DNA from: Bacillota bacterium
GTDB taxonomy: Bacteria; Bacillota; Clostridia; Acetivibrionales; DTU013
Direction of reading: 5' to 3'
DNA length: 64,000 nucleotides
Assembly (NCBI GenBank): GCA_023412665.1
Contig: JAEZCA010000029.1
Location: 1 to 64,000 of the forward strand
The notes below the pieces were generated by a model. It was given only the letters and a program-made list of their open reading frames with translations, had not been told where the DNA came from and ran no database searches. The position numbers and the translations under genes are program-made. Within the stretch, counting starts at the first letter, position 1. The number at the start of each line of letters is the position of its first letter. Shown here piece after piece: positions 24,911 through 33,484 of this stretch.

Positions 24911-25840
24911 TTACGTTATATACAAATACCCTATCTCCTCTACGGCCCTCCTGCTCTTGGGCGTTATCCTGATAGTCTGTGATACTTTTTCTATCACACC
25001 GATTTCAGCAAGATAATCAAATACTTCTATCATAAAGTGAGACTCCGCATGAAAATGCTTAGCTACAAGTGTCATAGTCTTTATCTGTTGATCAGCCATA
25101 AATTCAAGCACCGGCTTTTTGAAAATGTCCGATTTATCCAGCAGGTACCTGTCAATATGCTCGATACATCTGACTATTTCTTCCTCCGCCATATGGTGTG
25201 ACATAGCATCCGTATAAAGGGGTCTGACAGCATCCGGGTTCAGCTGCATAGCCTTCTGTATGGAGTCCCGGCCAATGGTCAGCTGACGGCTGCACACCTC
25301 CATCCTGGCTATGGTTTCACCGCACAGCAAAATGAAAAACTGGGCATAAAGCGGGTCCTTCCTTGCAGTGAGCCACTTCTTGCACTTATCCCTGTTTGCT
25401 ATCAGCTCGCCTGCCAGGTAGACCATGGACATCGCCATATCGTCGGCGCCAACTCTCCTGATATCTTCATAGTACTCATACAAGCTGTCATCGGTGGTGT
25501 AAACGATTTTCCCCTTTGACATGTAGGAATGGAGCCATGACCCTCCTATGTTTTGTTCCATGTACCTCTTAAAGCCGCTTCTTGGTGCAAGATATACATT
25601 GATCGTAATGCCGTCCTCTACGATGCAGTAGCTTTCATTTTTCAGGTTCTGGTCCCGAATAACCAGCGTCATGTCTATGTCGCTTTTTTCCCAGACCACA
25701 TCATAAGCCAGACTTCCGCTCACAATAGCAGCAATGACATTAGGGTCATCCTTCACTTTACTAACAAAGCTGTCTACCGCAGCCATGTATCTTTCTTTGA
25801 GTTCGGTCTGAACAATATCCGCTTTTTCATCCATGGTCAT
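24911..25840 (-). CDS. Nucleotidyltransferase-domain protein
   Basis: A 309-residue protein with an N-terminal nucleotidyltransferase fold. The active-site pattern GS-x10-D-x-D is visible in IVSGSLAYDVVWEKSDIDMT. The rest is a helical region of unknown role; the last 60 residues (FDYLAEIGVIEKVSQTIRIT) look like a small winged helix. The acceptor substrate is unknown; relatives include aminoglycoside-type and tRNA-type nucleotidyltransferases. The start at 25840 is preferred because GGGAGG lies just upstream; an ATG at 25864 precedes that site. The gene is divergent from the AraC regulator next door. Confidence 0.8.
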   Translation of the reverse strand: MTMDEKADIVQTELKERYMAAVDSFVSKVKDDPNVIAAIVSGSLAYDVVWEKSDIDMTLVIRDQNLKNESYCIVEDGITINVYLAPRSGFKRYMEQNIGGSWLHSYMSKGKIVYTTDDSLYEYYEDIRRVGADDMAMSMVYLAGELIANRDKCKKWLTARKDPLYAQFFILLCGETIARMEVCSRQLTIGRDSIQKAMQLNPDAVRPLYTDAMSHHMAEEEIVRCIEHIDRYLLDKSDIFKKPVLEFMADQQIKTMTLVAKHFHAESHFMIEVFDYLAEIGVIEKVSQTIRITPKSRRAVEEIGYLYIT

Positions 25841-26027
25841 TATTCCTCCCATTTCACAAAACACTTGTTCTGTTTTTCAGCTAGTGGTAAGATTATACTA
25901 CTACATATTTTTATATACAGGACAAAAATTGCTGAGTTGGAATTTTTGTATTGAATTAATAAAACAGTCGTAATAGGCTATATTAACAAACTCACCAGGT
26001 CAAAAACCAGCTGTAATAATAAACGGA

Positions 26028-26933
26028 ATGGATGAGGCAAGCTTGGATAATTACCTGCTGAAGATCATCAAGGACACAACCGAATATATTGAGGACAATA
26101 TCCTGGAACCTTTGAGCCTTGACTGCATATCAGAAAATGTGAACATCTCCAAGTTCCATTTGCTGAGGATGTGGAAGGGTGCGACCTCAACAGGCCTTAT
26201 GGAGTATGTCCGCAGGAGGAGGATAGCTCTGTCGCTGGCAGACCTGCTTAACCAGAGGAACAGCATAGAGTATATATCCTGCAAGTATTCTTTCGGCTGT
26301 GAGCGGACCTATAACAGGATCTTCAAGGATGAATACGGCACCACACCGGCAAAATGGAGAAAGTCACCCTGTCCCCTCAGCATACTGGATCGCTTTAATG
26401 CCGACTTTATGAACTGCGCAGGCGAGGGCCTGGTATTCTTCAGGTCCACAGTCATATTGCCCTCCTTTACGATAGCCGGGCCGGAATACTCCGTCGGCGC
26501 TGATGACAACCGGCAGAACCAGACTGCCAACAAGCTTGCGGTGGATTTTTTCTATAATCTCAGGCCAAGGATAATAAATCCGGTGGAAAAAGATGTGTAT
26601 ATAGGCTTTACACAGGTGCCCGACATATTTGGTGGCTCCACACTTTACCAGCCGTCCATAAAAATAGACCAAAACAGCATAATACCGGCCGGTATGAGGC
26701 CAAGACACATAAAGCCGCACAAGTATGGTGTGTTCACCTATATGGGGCCTCACAGGCCGGAAGATATCTCTTCAAAAACATTGTCCGACTTATGGAAGTA
26801 TGTTTCAGAAAAATGGATGCCCACTATCCGCTTCGAGTTAGATGAGACATTTCACTTCGAACTGGTCAATTATGCTAAATGTAACAAGCATTACTGCGAA
26901 TGCGACCTGTATTATCCCATATCAAAGCTGTAA
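26028..26933 (+). CDS. AraC-type regulator with effector-binding domain
   Basis: A 301-residue transcription regulator. The DNA-binding domain is at the N-terminus (about 10-110), with HTH one in LDCISENVNISKFHLLRMW and HTH two in YISCKYSFGCERTYNRIFKD. The C-terminal part (about 150-301) has the GyrI-like/Rob-type effector-binding fold, ending in LVNYAKCNKHYCECDLYYP. Such proteins switch efflux or resistance genes in response to small ligands. The start at 26028 has no strong ribosome site (only CGGA just before). The target is unknown; the nearest divergent gene is the nucleotidyltransferase. Confidence 0.85.
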   Translation: MDEASLDNYLLKIIKDTTEYIEDNILEPLSLDCISENVNISKFHLLRMWKGATSTGLMEYVRRRRIALSLADLLNQRNSIEYISCKYSFGCERTYNRIFKDEYGTTPAKWRKSPCPLSILDRFNADFMNCAGEGLVFFRSTVILPSFTIAGPEYSVGADDNRQNQTANKLAVDFFYNLRPRIINPVEKDVYIGFTQVPDIFGGSTLYQPSIKIDQNSIIPAGMRPRHIKPHKYGVFTYMGPHRPEDISSKTLSDLWKYVSEKWMPTIRFELDETFHFELVNYAKCNKHYCECDLYYPISKL

Positions 26934-27087
26934 AAACCAAATTGATAACTGCTCCTGATAAGCTGTATGCGAATGTGAGCAATTTTCAAGTACTATCTTT
27001 CCACACATTACCGGTTTTTTGCACAGTTGGTTGCTAAAGCTCTACTCAGTACAGAATTAAGAATAACAAAGAATATATTATTTAGTA

Positions 27088-27122
27088 TTGCATATTTATA
27101 AATGCGTATGTATAATTATTCA
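27088..27122 (+). promoter_or_regulatory. Promoter with ARG box over the -10 region
   Basis: TTGCAT (27088-27093) and TATAAT (27111-27116) are 17 bases apart. A palindrome TGTATAATTATTCA at 27109-27122 covers the -10 box and matches the ArgR operator core TGAATWWWWATTCA with one mismatch. ArgR binding here would block transcription of the aminotransferase gene. Confidence 0.65.
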
Positions 27123-27197
27123 TAATATTAAATAAACCCTATACAGTTGCAGACCTTATTGATAACCTGCCAGATCATGTATGATTGATCTCAGTTA

Positions 27198-27211
27198 TGA
27201 ATAATCATTCA
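27198..27211 (+). promoter_or_regulatory. Second ARG box in the leader
   Basis: TGAATAATCATTCA has perfect 5-base arms (TGAAT/ATTCA) around a 4-base centre, fitting the ArgR operator. It lies 80 bases downstream of the first, inside the presumed untranslated leader. Confidence 0.6.
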
Positions 27212-27289
27212 CTACATATACCTGTAAATCTTAATTGCAACTTTTATGGGAAAGCTGAGTAAAAATATTTTCGAGGGAGGAATGATATA

Positions 27290-28483
27290 ATGTTGAATTC
27301 TACAGATGAACTTCTTGAACAAGCTGCTGATACCATACTCTTTACGGCCGCAAGGCCTGATGTGGTAATGGAAAAGGGTGAAGGGATGTACCTTTGGGAC
27401 ACAGATGGCAATAAGTATCTGGACTTTATCGGCGGTTGGGCCGTCAACTGTCTTGGCCACTGCCCCGCAGCCATTTCAGAAGCTCTCAGAGAGCAGTCGT
27501 CATTACTGGTCAATGCAAGCCCAACATTCTTCAATAAACCGATGATAGAGCTTGCAAAGCTGCTGACGGATATATCCTGCTTCGACAGGGTATTCTTCAC
27601 AAGCACCGGTGCAGAGGCAAATGAGGGTGCCATAAAGCTTGCAAGAAAGTATGGCTCAAAATATCTTAACGGCGCATATGAAATAATTACGACCGTAAGC
27701 AGCTTTCACGGACGTACACTTGCCACTATGTCTGCAACAGGCAAAAAGCTTTGGGAGGATCTGTTCAAGCCTAAGCTGCCCGGGTTCAGGCATGTTCCCT
27801 ACAATGACATAGCTGCAATGGCTGCCGCTGTCAGCAGTGATACCTGTGCAATCATGCTGGAGCCGGTCCAGGGCGAAGGCGGGGTCATTGTCGCCGATCC
27901 AGCATACATAACGGCGCTGCGCAAGCTGTGTGATGAGAAAGGCATCCTGCTTATATTTGATGAGATACAGACGGGTATCGGCAGAACGGGAAAGATGTTC
28001 GCATACGAGCACTATGACATCGAACCCGACATAATGACACTGGCCAAGGGTATAGGCGGAGGCTTCCCACTCTCAGCCATGCTGACCAAAGAGAAATATA
28101 ACATCTTCGATGCCGGAGACCAGGGAGGCACGTATACAGGTCAACCACTGGCAATGGCAGTAGGACTTGCAGTCATAAACGAAGTCATGGGCAAAAAGCT
28201 GCCGGAAAGAGCAGAGATAATGGGCGATTATATTAAGGAGCGGCTCAACGAACTGACGCTGCGATATCACATAAAAAACATACGCGGCTCAGGCCTTTTG
28301 ATAGCTTTTGATCTTCCTGAGCCGACAGGCAAAAAAATCGTGGAGGAATGTCTGAAGAAGAGACTGATACTCAATTCTCCCCAGCCCTCATCGATCCGCC
28401 TTATGCCGCCTTTGATCGTAACAAAATATGATATTGATAGTATGATGGATATACTCTCCGGCGTTCTTGACTGTATCGTTTGA
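27290..28483 (+). CDS. argD: Acetylornithine/ornithine aminotransferase (class III, PLP)
   Basis: A 397-residue PLP enzyme of the class III family, likely acetylornithine transaminase of arginine synthesis or ornithine aminotransferase of arginine breakdown. The PLP lysine is Lys253 in LAKGIGGG; the cofactor-ring acid pair is Asp224-Glu225 in FDEIQTG. The motif FTSTGAEANEGAIKLARK forms the phosphate cup. The length fits both functions. GGGAGG lies upstream of the ATG, though 9 bases away. Two ArgR boxes lie upstream (27109-27122, 27198-27211), which ties it to arginine control. It is a monocistronic unit; no other arg gene is near, which leaves the biosynthetic or catabolic choice open. Confidence 0.9.
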   Translation: MLNSTDELLEQAADTILFTAARPDVVMEKGEGMYLWDTDGNKYLDFIGGWAVNCLGHCPAAISEALREQSSLLVNASPTFFNKPMIELAKLLTDISCFDRVFFTSTGAEANEGAIKLARKYGSKYLNGAYEIITTVSSFHGRTLATMSATGKKLWEDLFKPKLPGFRHVPYNDIAAMAAAVSSDTCAIMLEPVQGEGGVIVADPAYITALRKLCDEKGILLIFDEIQTGIGRTGKMFAYEHYDIEPDIMTLAKGIGGGFPLSAMLTKEKYNIFDAGDQGGTYTGQPLAMAVGLAVINEVMGKKLPERAEIMGDYIKERLNELTLRYHIKNIRGSGLLIAFDLPEPTGKKIVEECLKKRLILNSPQPSSIRLMPPLIVTKYDIDSMMDILSGVLDCIV

Positions 28484-28530
28484 CTCTGCATAGGATCAGC
28501 CGCATTCACAAAAAAATTACCGTTGATATT

Positions 28531-28563
28531 GAAAAAGGCAGGCCGGTTTTTAACCGGGCTGCC
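28531..28563 (-). terminator. Terminator between convergent genes
   Basis: A 12-base stem with one mismatch (28537-28548 with 28552-28563) and a 3-base loop is followed by TTTTTC on the minus strand. It ends the rubredoxin-domain gene and may also serve the plus strand. Confidence 0.7.
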
Positions 28564-28601
28564 CTTAATAAGTACTGGAGTAATAAGATGGTCCGACTAC
28601 A

Positions 28602-28937
28602 TTACCATTTTCCTTTTTTCATATGCCCTTCCAACTCTGCCTTCGATCTCTGCTTAAGTATCCACGACTCCTTGACAGCATTTTTGAACAACGCCACACA
28701 CGGTGGATCCAGATCGAGATCAATGCCTTCCTGTGCAAGTGCGGCAATCTTTCCCGCAAGATTTATGATTTTCATATGGATGTCATTGGTCCTGTCGGAT
28801 TTATATATTTTTTCTGCTTCCTCATCGCTGAGCTGAATGAATTTTTCCTTTGGTGCACCACATTTCGGACAAGCCTCAGGAGCTTGGTCCCCTTCATGGA
28901 TATATCCGCACACACTGCATTTCCAAAGCTTCTTCAC
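28602..28937 (-). CDS. Rubredoxin-domain protein
   Basis: A 111-residue protein with a rubredoxin-like iron site at the N-terminus: KLWKCSVCGYIHEGDQAP, then CPKCGAPK. This is the rubrerythrin-type zinc ribbon, used in electron transfer and oxygen defence. The remaining 65 residues are helical with no diiron motif visible, so the protein is not a complete rubrerythrin. The start at GTG 28937 has AAAGGA 8 bases upstream; two ATG codons at 28946 and 28943 lie within or next to that site. Single gene, between the aminotransferase (convergent) and the DUF3048 lipoprotein. Confidence 0.8.
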   Translation of the reverse strand: MKKLWKCSVCGYIHEGDQAPEACPKCGAPKEKFIQLSDEEAEKIYKSDRTNDIHMKIINLAGKIAALAQEGIDLDLDPPCVALFKNAVKESWILKQRSKAELEGHMKKGKW

Positions 28938-29032
28938 AAACATCATCCTTTCCAGATTTCATTTTAGTTGCCCTGATATTTATACCCATTTACGAGCTCG
29001 GCTAACATATAATTCGCATTCCCCACAGGAAT

Positions 29033-30109
29033 TTATTCTATTGTCACCTTTGCTCCGACAGGCATTATCTGTATCCAGGTCTGACCACGATTCAGCACCA
29101 GAGGATCGCCGTTTTCAAGTGTATATTTAGTTTGCGAGCTTCTGGATTCCTTGGACCATTTCAATTTGACAGCCTTGCCGCATGTGATGTAATAACCGCT
29201 TCCGCTCCCTGTAGTATCCATATCCTGACGGCCTGCATAATCACCCTTTATATCCCAGCTAGTCACATACAATACAATGATGTTTTTTGCCGTCATCTGT
29301 TTGCCCGATACTCTTTCCATATGCTCCTTGCCATACCTGAAGCGCTTGTATGTCCCTGAAGAGCTGTCATATTCATATTTTGACGTCATCGAAGGATATT
29401 TCAGCGTAACAGCGGCGGCGTTATCTCCCGCAGGAACCACATCCTCACCCGCTTTGTTATATGTGAATGGAAACTTTACCTCCGCCGTGTTGTGGAATTT
29501 CTTTTTCTCCGCATGCTTTTTTAGTTTTTCCATGGAAGTATAGGAATCCTGCCAGTTGCCCTTGTCCTTTGTCAGATCCCAGAAAACATCAGGCCCCAGA
29601 TACATACCGTCGATCTCGTCCTGCTTGAGCTTTTTTATGTCTGCACCTGCCTGCGGACTGCCGCCGTAGTGAACATAAATGGCATCGTATTCCATACTGA
29701 AGTCCAGGAAATAATGCCTTGCACTTCTGACCGGTCCTATCATTTCAGGCTCAGTCCCCCAAAATACAGGCATCAGCCTTGTCAGGCCGCCTTCCACAAT
29801 CACCTCGTATACTATCTGGGCCTTATCCAGCCCGCCCTGTGGCAATACCCTCGTACCTTCATTATCGATCATTACCGCCATAGGCCGCATGCCTTCAAAG
29901 GGAAGTGAGTACTCATCCTTCAACGGCTCCTCAGGCTTCACCGGCTCTGCAGGCTCCTTCTGTTCTTCTGCAGGAGGCGTCACCAGCGGTTCAGGTGTTT
30001 CGGTTTCCACAACGACCGGCTGTTCTTCAGACTTTTCCGCAGATCCGCATGCCGTTATTGATAAAGCAAGCAGAATCAGCCCAATACAAAAGGCAAATCC
30101 TTTTCTCAT
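29033..30109 (-). CDS. DUF3048 (YerB-type) lipoprotein
   Basis: A 358-residue secreted lipoprotein with a signal and lipobox LSITAC, followed by a Pro/Glu-rich linker (about 25-65). The DUF3048 domain has the repeated element RPMAVMIDNEGTRVLPQGG and further RLMPVFWGTEPEMIGPVRSAR. Function is unknown; the family occurs on the outside of Firmicute membranes. The ATG at 30109 has GGGAGG 8 bases upstream. It stands alone. The linker DNA is compositionally biased (CTCCTGC-rich on the plus strand). Confidence 0.9.
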   Translation of the reverse strand: MRKGFAFCIGLILLALSITACGSAEKSEEQPVVVETETPEPLVTPPAEEQKEPAEPVKPEEPLKDEYSLPFEGMRPMAVMIDNEGTRVLPQGGLDKAQIVYEVIVEGGLTRLMPVFWGTEPEMIGPVRSARHYFLDFSMEYDAIYVHYGGSPQAGADIKKLKQDEIDGMYLGPDVFWDLTKDKGNWQDSYTSMEKLKKHAEKKKFHNTAEVKFPFTYNKAGEDVVPAGDNAAAVTLKYPSMTSKYEYDSSSGTYKRFRYGKEHMERVSGKQMTAKNIIVLYVTSWDIKGDYAGRQDMDTTGSGSGYYITCGKAVKLKWSKESRSSQTKYTLENGDPLVLNRGQTWIQIMPVGAKVTIE

Positions 30110-30244
30110 GTATTTTCCTCCCGGGATGTAACTGAAATATGTGACACATATATAATTCTATTCAGGGAGGTCAAATCCTCTTAAACAACAGAAATTAAGC
30201 AAATAAAATTAAGTAAAATGCCGACAATATATATAGATAAATAC

Positions 30245-30273
30245 TTGGACAACACTGCAATTCCCAGTATAAT
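30245..30273 (+). promoter_or_regulatory. Promoter of the PilZ gene
   Basis: TTGGAC (30245-30250) and TATAAT (30268-30273) are 17 bases apart. The start codon is 147 bases further, and two palindromic repeats lie in the leader between. Confidence 0.5.
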
Positions 30274-30282
30274 ATAATAAAG

Positions 30283-30374
30283 CGGACTGTTCTCGGGCAG
30301 GGAACATTGGCAGAACTGTCCCCTTGCATTGGACAGACTGTTCTCATGGTAGGGAACATTGACAGAACTGTCCC
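30283..30374. repeat. Two copies of a GGAC-type palindromic element
   Basis: Copy one (30283-30322) and copy two (30331-30374) both contain GTTCTC, a GGGAACATTG core, and end AGAACTGTCCC. In each copy the left GGAC-GTTCT pairs with the right AGAACTGTCC. They are tandem, in the same orientation. The style matches the REP-like palindromes at 8155, 51847 and 53470. Confidence 0.65.
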
Positions 30375-30419
30375 TTATACTATGCGGCGCCCCATTACCT
30401 TATACCATACGGAGAATGT

Positions 30420-31196
30420 ATGATGACACCGCAAGAGATAAAAATCGGCACCAGACTAGAATTTGAAATGCTTGACAAAAGAGATGAGAGAGTGGGCCAT
30501 ACCTTTGCGAGCCAGCTGCTGGAGCACCAGGATGATGGCAGCATGGTTATTTATGCGCCCATTAGCGAATCAAGGGTAGTCTTTGTGCCGAGAGGGATAA
30601 CAGTCAGGCTCACATTTGTGCATCCTCTACATGGCTTGCTTGGTTTTAAAGCCCTGGTCATATCAAAGGAATATAGGGGAAATATCGCGGTATTGATAGT
30701 CGAGCCTGTAGATACAATTGAAAAGCTTCAAAGGAGGGAGCATTTCAGACTGGATTTGATCACTGATGTATTGATTTGGCCGGTTATAGAGGGCTCAGAA
30801 CCCGCAGAACCTGAAAACGAAGCAGATGGAACAGAAGATACACAAGCATCTGCATTAGATATAAAACAGAATTCCGCAGCCAATCCGACTACTGACAGAT
30901 CTGCAGAAGCTGCTCCTATCAAAGCATATACAAAGAACCTAAGCGGGTCGGGCATATGTGTGGTCAGTGAGACTTATTTCGCTAAAAACGCAGAGGTTAG
31001 GATCGAACTGGATCTGAGCTACAATATTAAATTCAGGGCCAAATGTGTCATACTGCGAAGCCAGCCGATTGAGATCAGAAAGAGTAAAAGCTATGAGCTG
31101 GGGATGCGCTTTATAGAAATCACCGCAAGGAATCAGGATAATCTGATCAAATACATATTCGAACAACAACGCATGCTGCTGAAAAAAGAAAAATAG
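30420..31196 (+). CDS. PilZ-domain c-di-GMP-binding protein (YpfA/YcgR-like)
   Basis: A 258-residue protein with the N-terminal PilZN-like domain (about 5-100) and the C-terminal PilZ domain (about 105-250). The c-di-GMP-binding residues are visible: RREHFR (RxxxR, 106-110) and KNLSGSGICV (N/D-x-S-x-x-G). An acidic, low-complexity linker (about 125-170) separates the first motif from the second, an unusual insertion. Relatives brake flagellar rotation when c-di-GMP is high; no motility genes lie nearby, so the output is not known. GGAG lies 5 bases before the start. The region is monocistronic. Confidence 0.9.
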   Translation: MMTPQEIKIGTRLEFEMLDKRDERVGHTFASQLLEHQDDGSMVIYAPISESRVVFVPRGITVRLTFVHPLHGLLGFKALVISKEYRGNIAVLIVEPVDTIEKLQRREHFRLDLITDVLIWPVIEGSEPAEPENEADGTEDTQASALDIKQNSAANPTTDRSAEAAPIKAYTKNLSGSGICVVSETYFAKNAEVRIELDLSYNIKFRAKCVILRSQPIEIRKSKSYELGMRFIEITARNQDNLIKYIFEQQRMLLKKEK

Positions 31197-31255
31197 CTGT
31201 CCTGCAGCCTTTGCCCTAGTTCACCGCTTTATGAAGAAATAGATAGTACACAACA

Positions 31256-31297
31256 AACCGCCGTTCATGCAGTATCATGAACGGCGGTTATTGTTTT
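31256..31297. terminator. Bidirectional terminator between PilZ and DUF1292
   Basis: A perfect 14-base stem (31256-31269 with 31276-31289) with a 6-base loop is followed by ATTGTTTTT on the plus strand. It lies between convergent genes. Confidence 0.85.
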
Positions 31298-31310
31298 TCA
31301 GAAATTTTGC

Positions 31311-31604
31311 TTATTCTTCGTCCGAGCCGAATTCCTCTTCTATTCTGGATTGAAATTCATTGAATACCTCGTCCAGCTCGTCATCATCCTCAATGGTCAC
31401 AAATGAATCTTCACCATTTTCATTATGCTCGACCTTCAGTATGATGACCTCCTCTTCCTCCTGATCGTTCTCCTGATCCTCATCAAGCGGAGCCAGCACT
31501 ACATATTCGTTATCTTTCATTTCGATCGTATCGATATGTTCAAATTCAACTTCCTCGCCGTTTTCATCAATCAAAACGACTATGTCATCTCTTTCTTCAT
31601 CCAT
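31311..31604 (-). CDS. DUF1292 family protein
   Basis: A 97-residue highly acidic protein of the DUF1292 (YrzB) family. It opens with MDEERDDIVVLIDENGEE and has the central VVLAPLDEDQ strand. Function unknown; the Firmicute gene order ireB-ruvX-DUF1292 is kept here apart from the inserted aldo/keto reductase. The start at 31604 has GGGAGGG 6 bases upstream; a frame to 31631 contains that ribosome site. The terminator at 31256-31297 follows. Confidence 0.88.
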   Translation of the reverse strand: MDEERDDIVVLIDENGEEVEFEHIDTIEMKDNEYVVLAPLDEDQENDQEEEEVIILKVEHNENGEDSFVTIEDDDELDEVFNEFQSRIEEEFGSDEE

Positions 31605-31635
31605 GGCAAACCCTCCCTTTTCTAATAACATACCT

Positions 31636-32052
31636 TTATTTTAGCCTACTGTCAAGATACCCCTGCAATATTAGTACGGCAGCTATCCTGTCCACTGAAC
31701 CCCTTTTTTTGGATGTCTTCATACCGACCTCATGCATCATCCGATTAGCAGCCACTGTTGTAAGTCGTTCATCCCAGCTTATCACTTCAAGCCCGGTCAT
31801 ACCGGCCAGGATATTTCCGAATTCGATTGCTTTCTCACCGCTTGGCCCTATAGTTCCGTTCATATTTTTAGGAAGTCCTATAACAAATTTTTCCACATCA
31901 TGCTGTTGAGCCAGTCTCTTTATATCCTCGGCGGTCTGCTCGACCGTGCCCCTGCGCTGTATCGTTTCGATGCCCTGAGCCGTCCAGCCCATGGGGTCGC
32001 TCAAAGCTATGCCGATTCTACTGTCCCCAAAATCTATCCCCATTATACGCAT
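31636..32052 (-). CDS. ruvX: RuvX/YqgF, Holliday-junction-resolvase-like nuclease
   Basis: A 138-residue RNase H-fold protein, complete. It starts MRIMGIDFGDSRIGIALSDP, with the acidic metal-binding Asp in IDFG; the second acidic site is in VISWDERLTTV. Proposed roles are 16S rRNA 5'-end processing and, in other studies, junction resolution. The ATG at 32052 has GGAGGT 5 bases upstream. It lies between the aldo/keto reductase and DUF1292. Confidence 0.94.
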   Translation of the reverse strand: MRIMGIDFGDSRIGIALSDPMGWTAQGIETIQRRGTVEQTAEDIKRLAQQHDVEKFVIGLPKNMNGTIGPSGEKAIEFGNILAGMTGLEVISWDERLTTVAANRMMHEVGMKTSKKRGSVDRIAAVLILQGYLDSRLK

Positions 32053-32098
32053 AAGAGACCTCCGTTTATTTTTCCTGCATATCTTGCCTGTCCGCTCT

Positions 32099-33046
32099 TT
32101 AGCATATCTTTATGGCAAACTGCGGGCACACGCTGCCGCAATAGCCGCATAAAACACATTTTTCACGGTCAGCCGTCGCTTTTCCTTCAACTATTGAAAT
32201 GGCACGTTGTTTGCACCTCTCAACGCATTTGCCGCAGCCCTCGCACCAATAATCCACATGCAGACACTTTTCTCTTGTAAGAGCCGCGTTCTTAAGACCC
32301 TCCGGAATGCTGCGTCCCTCGAATCTGAGAACGTTCATTTCCACTTCATCGGCATTCTGCATACCTATTGCAATCGAGTGTATATATGGCAGACCCAGCA
32401 CAAAATCCATGCATTCATCATAGGAATGCAGAAGATTGCCTCCGCCCAACGGCTTCATGCTATAAACACCCTTGCCCCGGCTGAACGCCATTTCGACAGC
32501 CTCCAGCATCCCGTCTATAGTTCCGTCGCCAATGCCTATCCCGGAAATGTTGACCAACGGATGCACCACATCTATTTCCGGCATATCACAAATCGCTCTC
32601 ACAACCTCAATATTGTGCGTAGAAACACCTACCGCCCTTATTCTTCCCTTTTCCCGCTCATTTAAATAGAATTCCAGCGCCTCACGGTGACCTCTCAGTG
32701 TGAGCTTGCTTTCCTGCTCATGCATGAGAAATATGTCCAGCACTTCGGTATCCAACCCGCGCCTGGCCTTCTCCACACTTTCCTTGGCGCCTTCGGCAGA
32801 ATATGCGTAGGACTTTGTTGCAACCACGGGTCTTTCCGGCAGCCCTTTCGAGGCCTCCCTGATATGCTCGTAGGTTCCATAAAGCTCTGCGGTGTCAATA
32901 AAATTGACGCCTCTTTCCAATGCAGCTCTGATAACAGCCGCTCCCTGAGCAATAGACAGATTGCACTGCAGCGGACCTATGACGAGCCCTCCGAAACACA
33001 CTCTGGAAACCCTTATTCCTGTATTTCCCAACTGTACATATTGCAT
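32099..33046 (-). CDS. Aldo/keto reductase with C-terminal ferredoxin domain
   Basis: A 315-residue fusion. The aldo/keto reductase barrel (about 1-250) opens with MQYVQLGNTGIRVSRVCFGG and has the active-site pattern NFIDTAELYGTYE (Asp, Tyr), the Lys in VVATKSYAYS, and the His in FLMHEQE. A 2x4Fe-4S ferredoxin domain follows (CEGCGKCVERCKQ, CVLCGYCGSVCP). Such proteins are common in clostridia; the natural substrate is unknown. The start has GGAG 9 bases upstream. It sits within the ireB-ruvX block, after a terminator at 33058-33085, so it may have its own promoter. Confidence 0.9.
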   Translation of the reverse strand: MQYVQLGNTGIRVSRVCFGGLVIGPLQCNLSIAQGAAVIRAALERGVNFIDTAELYGTYEHIREASKGLPERPVVATKSYAYSAEGAKESVEKARRGLDTEVLDIFLMHEQESKLTLRGHREALEFYLNEREKGRIRAVGVSTHNIEVVRAICDMPEIDVVHPLVNISGIGIGDGTIDGMLEAVEMAFSRGKGVYSMKPLGGGNLLHSYDECMDFVLGLPYIHSIAIGMQNADEVEMNVLRFEGRSIPEGLKNAALTREKCLHVDYWCEGCGKCVERCKQRAISIVEGKATADREKCVLCGYCGSVCPQFAIKIC

Positions 33047-33057
33047 TTTGTGATCTC

Positions 33058-33085
33058 CAAAAAATAAACCCCGAACATGTCGGGG
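33058..33085 (-). terminator. Terminator after ireB
   Basis: A 6-base stem CCCCGA/TCGGGG (33069-33074 with 33080-33085) is followed by TTTATTTTTT on the minus strand and by CTTTT on the plus strand. Confidence 0.65.
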
Positions 33086-33091
33086 CTTTTA

Positions 33092-33346
33092 TCATTTCTT
33101 GTTTTCAAGGTAAAACCGGACTATCTCCTCGAGTAATTCGTCCCTCTCAAGCCTTCGTACAACACTTCTTGCATTCAGGTGGTTTGTGATATATGTGGGG
33201 TCTCCGGAAAGTATATACCCTACGAGCTGGTTGATCGGATTGTATCCCTTCTCGTTCAGGGCTCTGTATACCGTAAACAGGATATCCCTTGCCTCATTTT
33301 CCTTGTCCTTGTCCATTTTGAACATCATCGTTTCGCTATCTGCCAT
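33092..33346 (-). CDS. ireB: IreB family regulator (DUF965)
   Basis: An 84-residue protein of the IreB/UPF0297 family; in Enterococcus it is a substrate of the Ser/Thr kinase IreK and affects cephalosporin resistance. It opens with MADSETMMFKMDKDK, followed by the conserved ALNEKGYNPINQLVGYILSG and GDPTYITNH. The start at 33346 has GGGAGAG 8 bases upstream; a longer frame to 33409 is not conserved. It follows mtaB by about 140 bases. The kinase gene is not in the window. Confidence 0.93.
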   Translation of the reverse strand: MADSETMMFKMDKDKENEARDILFTVYRALNEKGYNPINQLVGYILSGDPTYITNHLNARSVVRRLERDELLEEIVRFYLENKK

Positions 33347-33484
33347 TATTAACACTCTCCCGCCTTCATGCAATGCCCGATTTGTTTTCCCGGCTTTTAC
33401 AAAACACACGTTTGATTATGAATATATAATATAACATACGGAAATTTTATGCAATACGAAAAACCTGAAAAAACCTGCAAACCG

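Noticed and set aside
26934..27289. A T-box or riboswitch upstream of the aminotransferase
   Set aside because: No T-box core sequence (AGGGUGGAACCGCG-like) or known aptamer pattern was seen. The leader is AT-rich and contains two ARG boxes instead.
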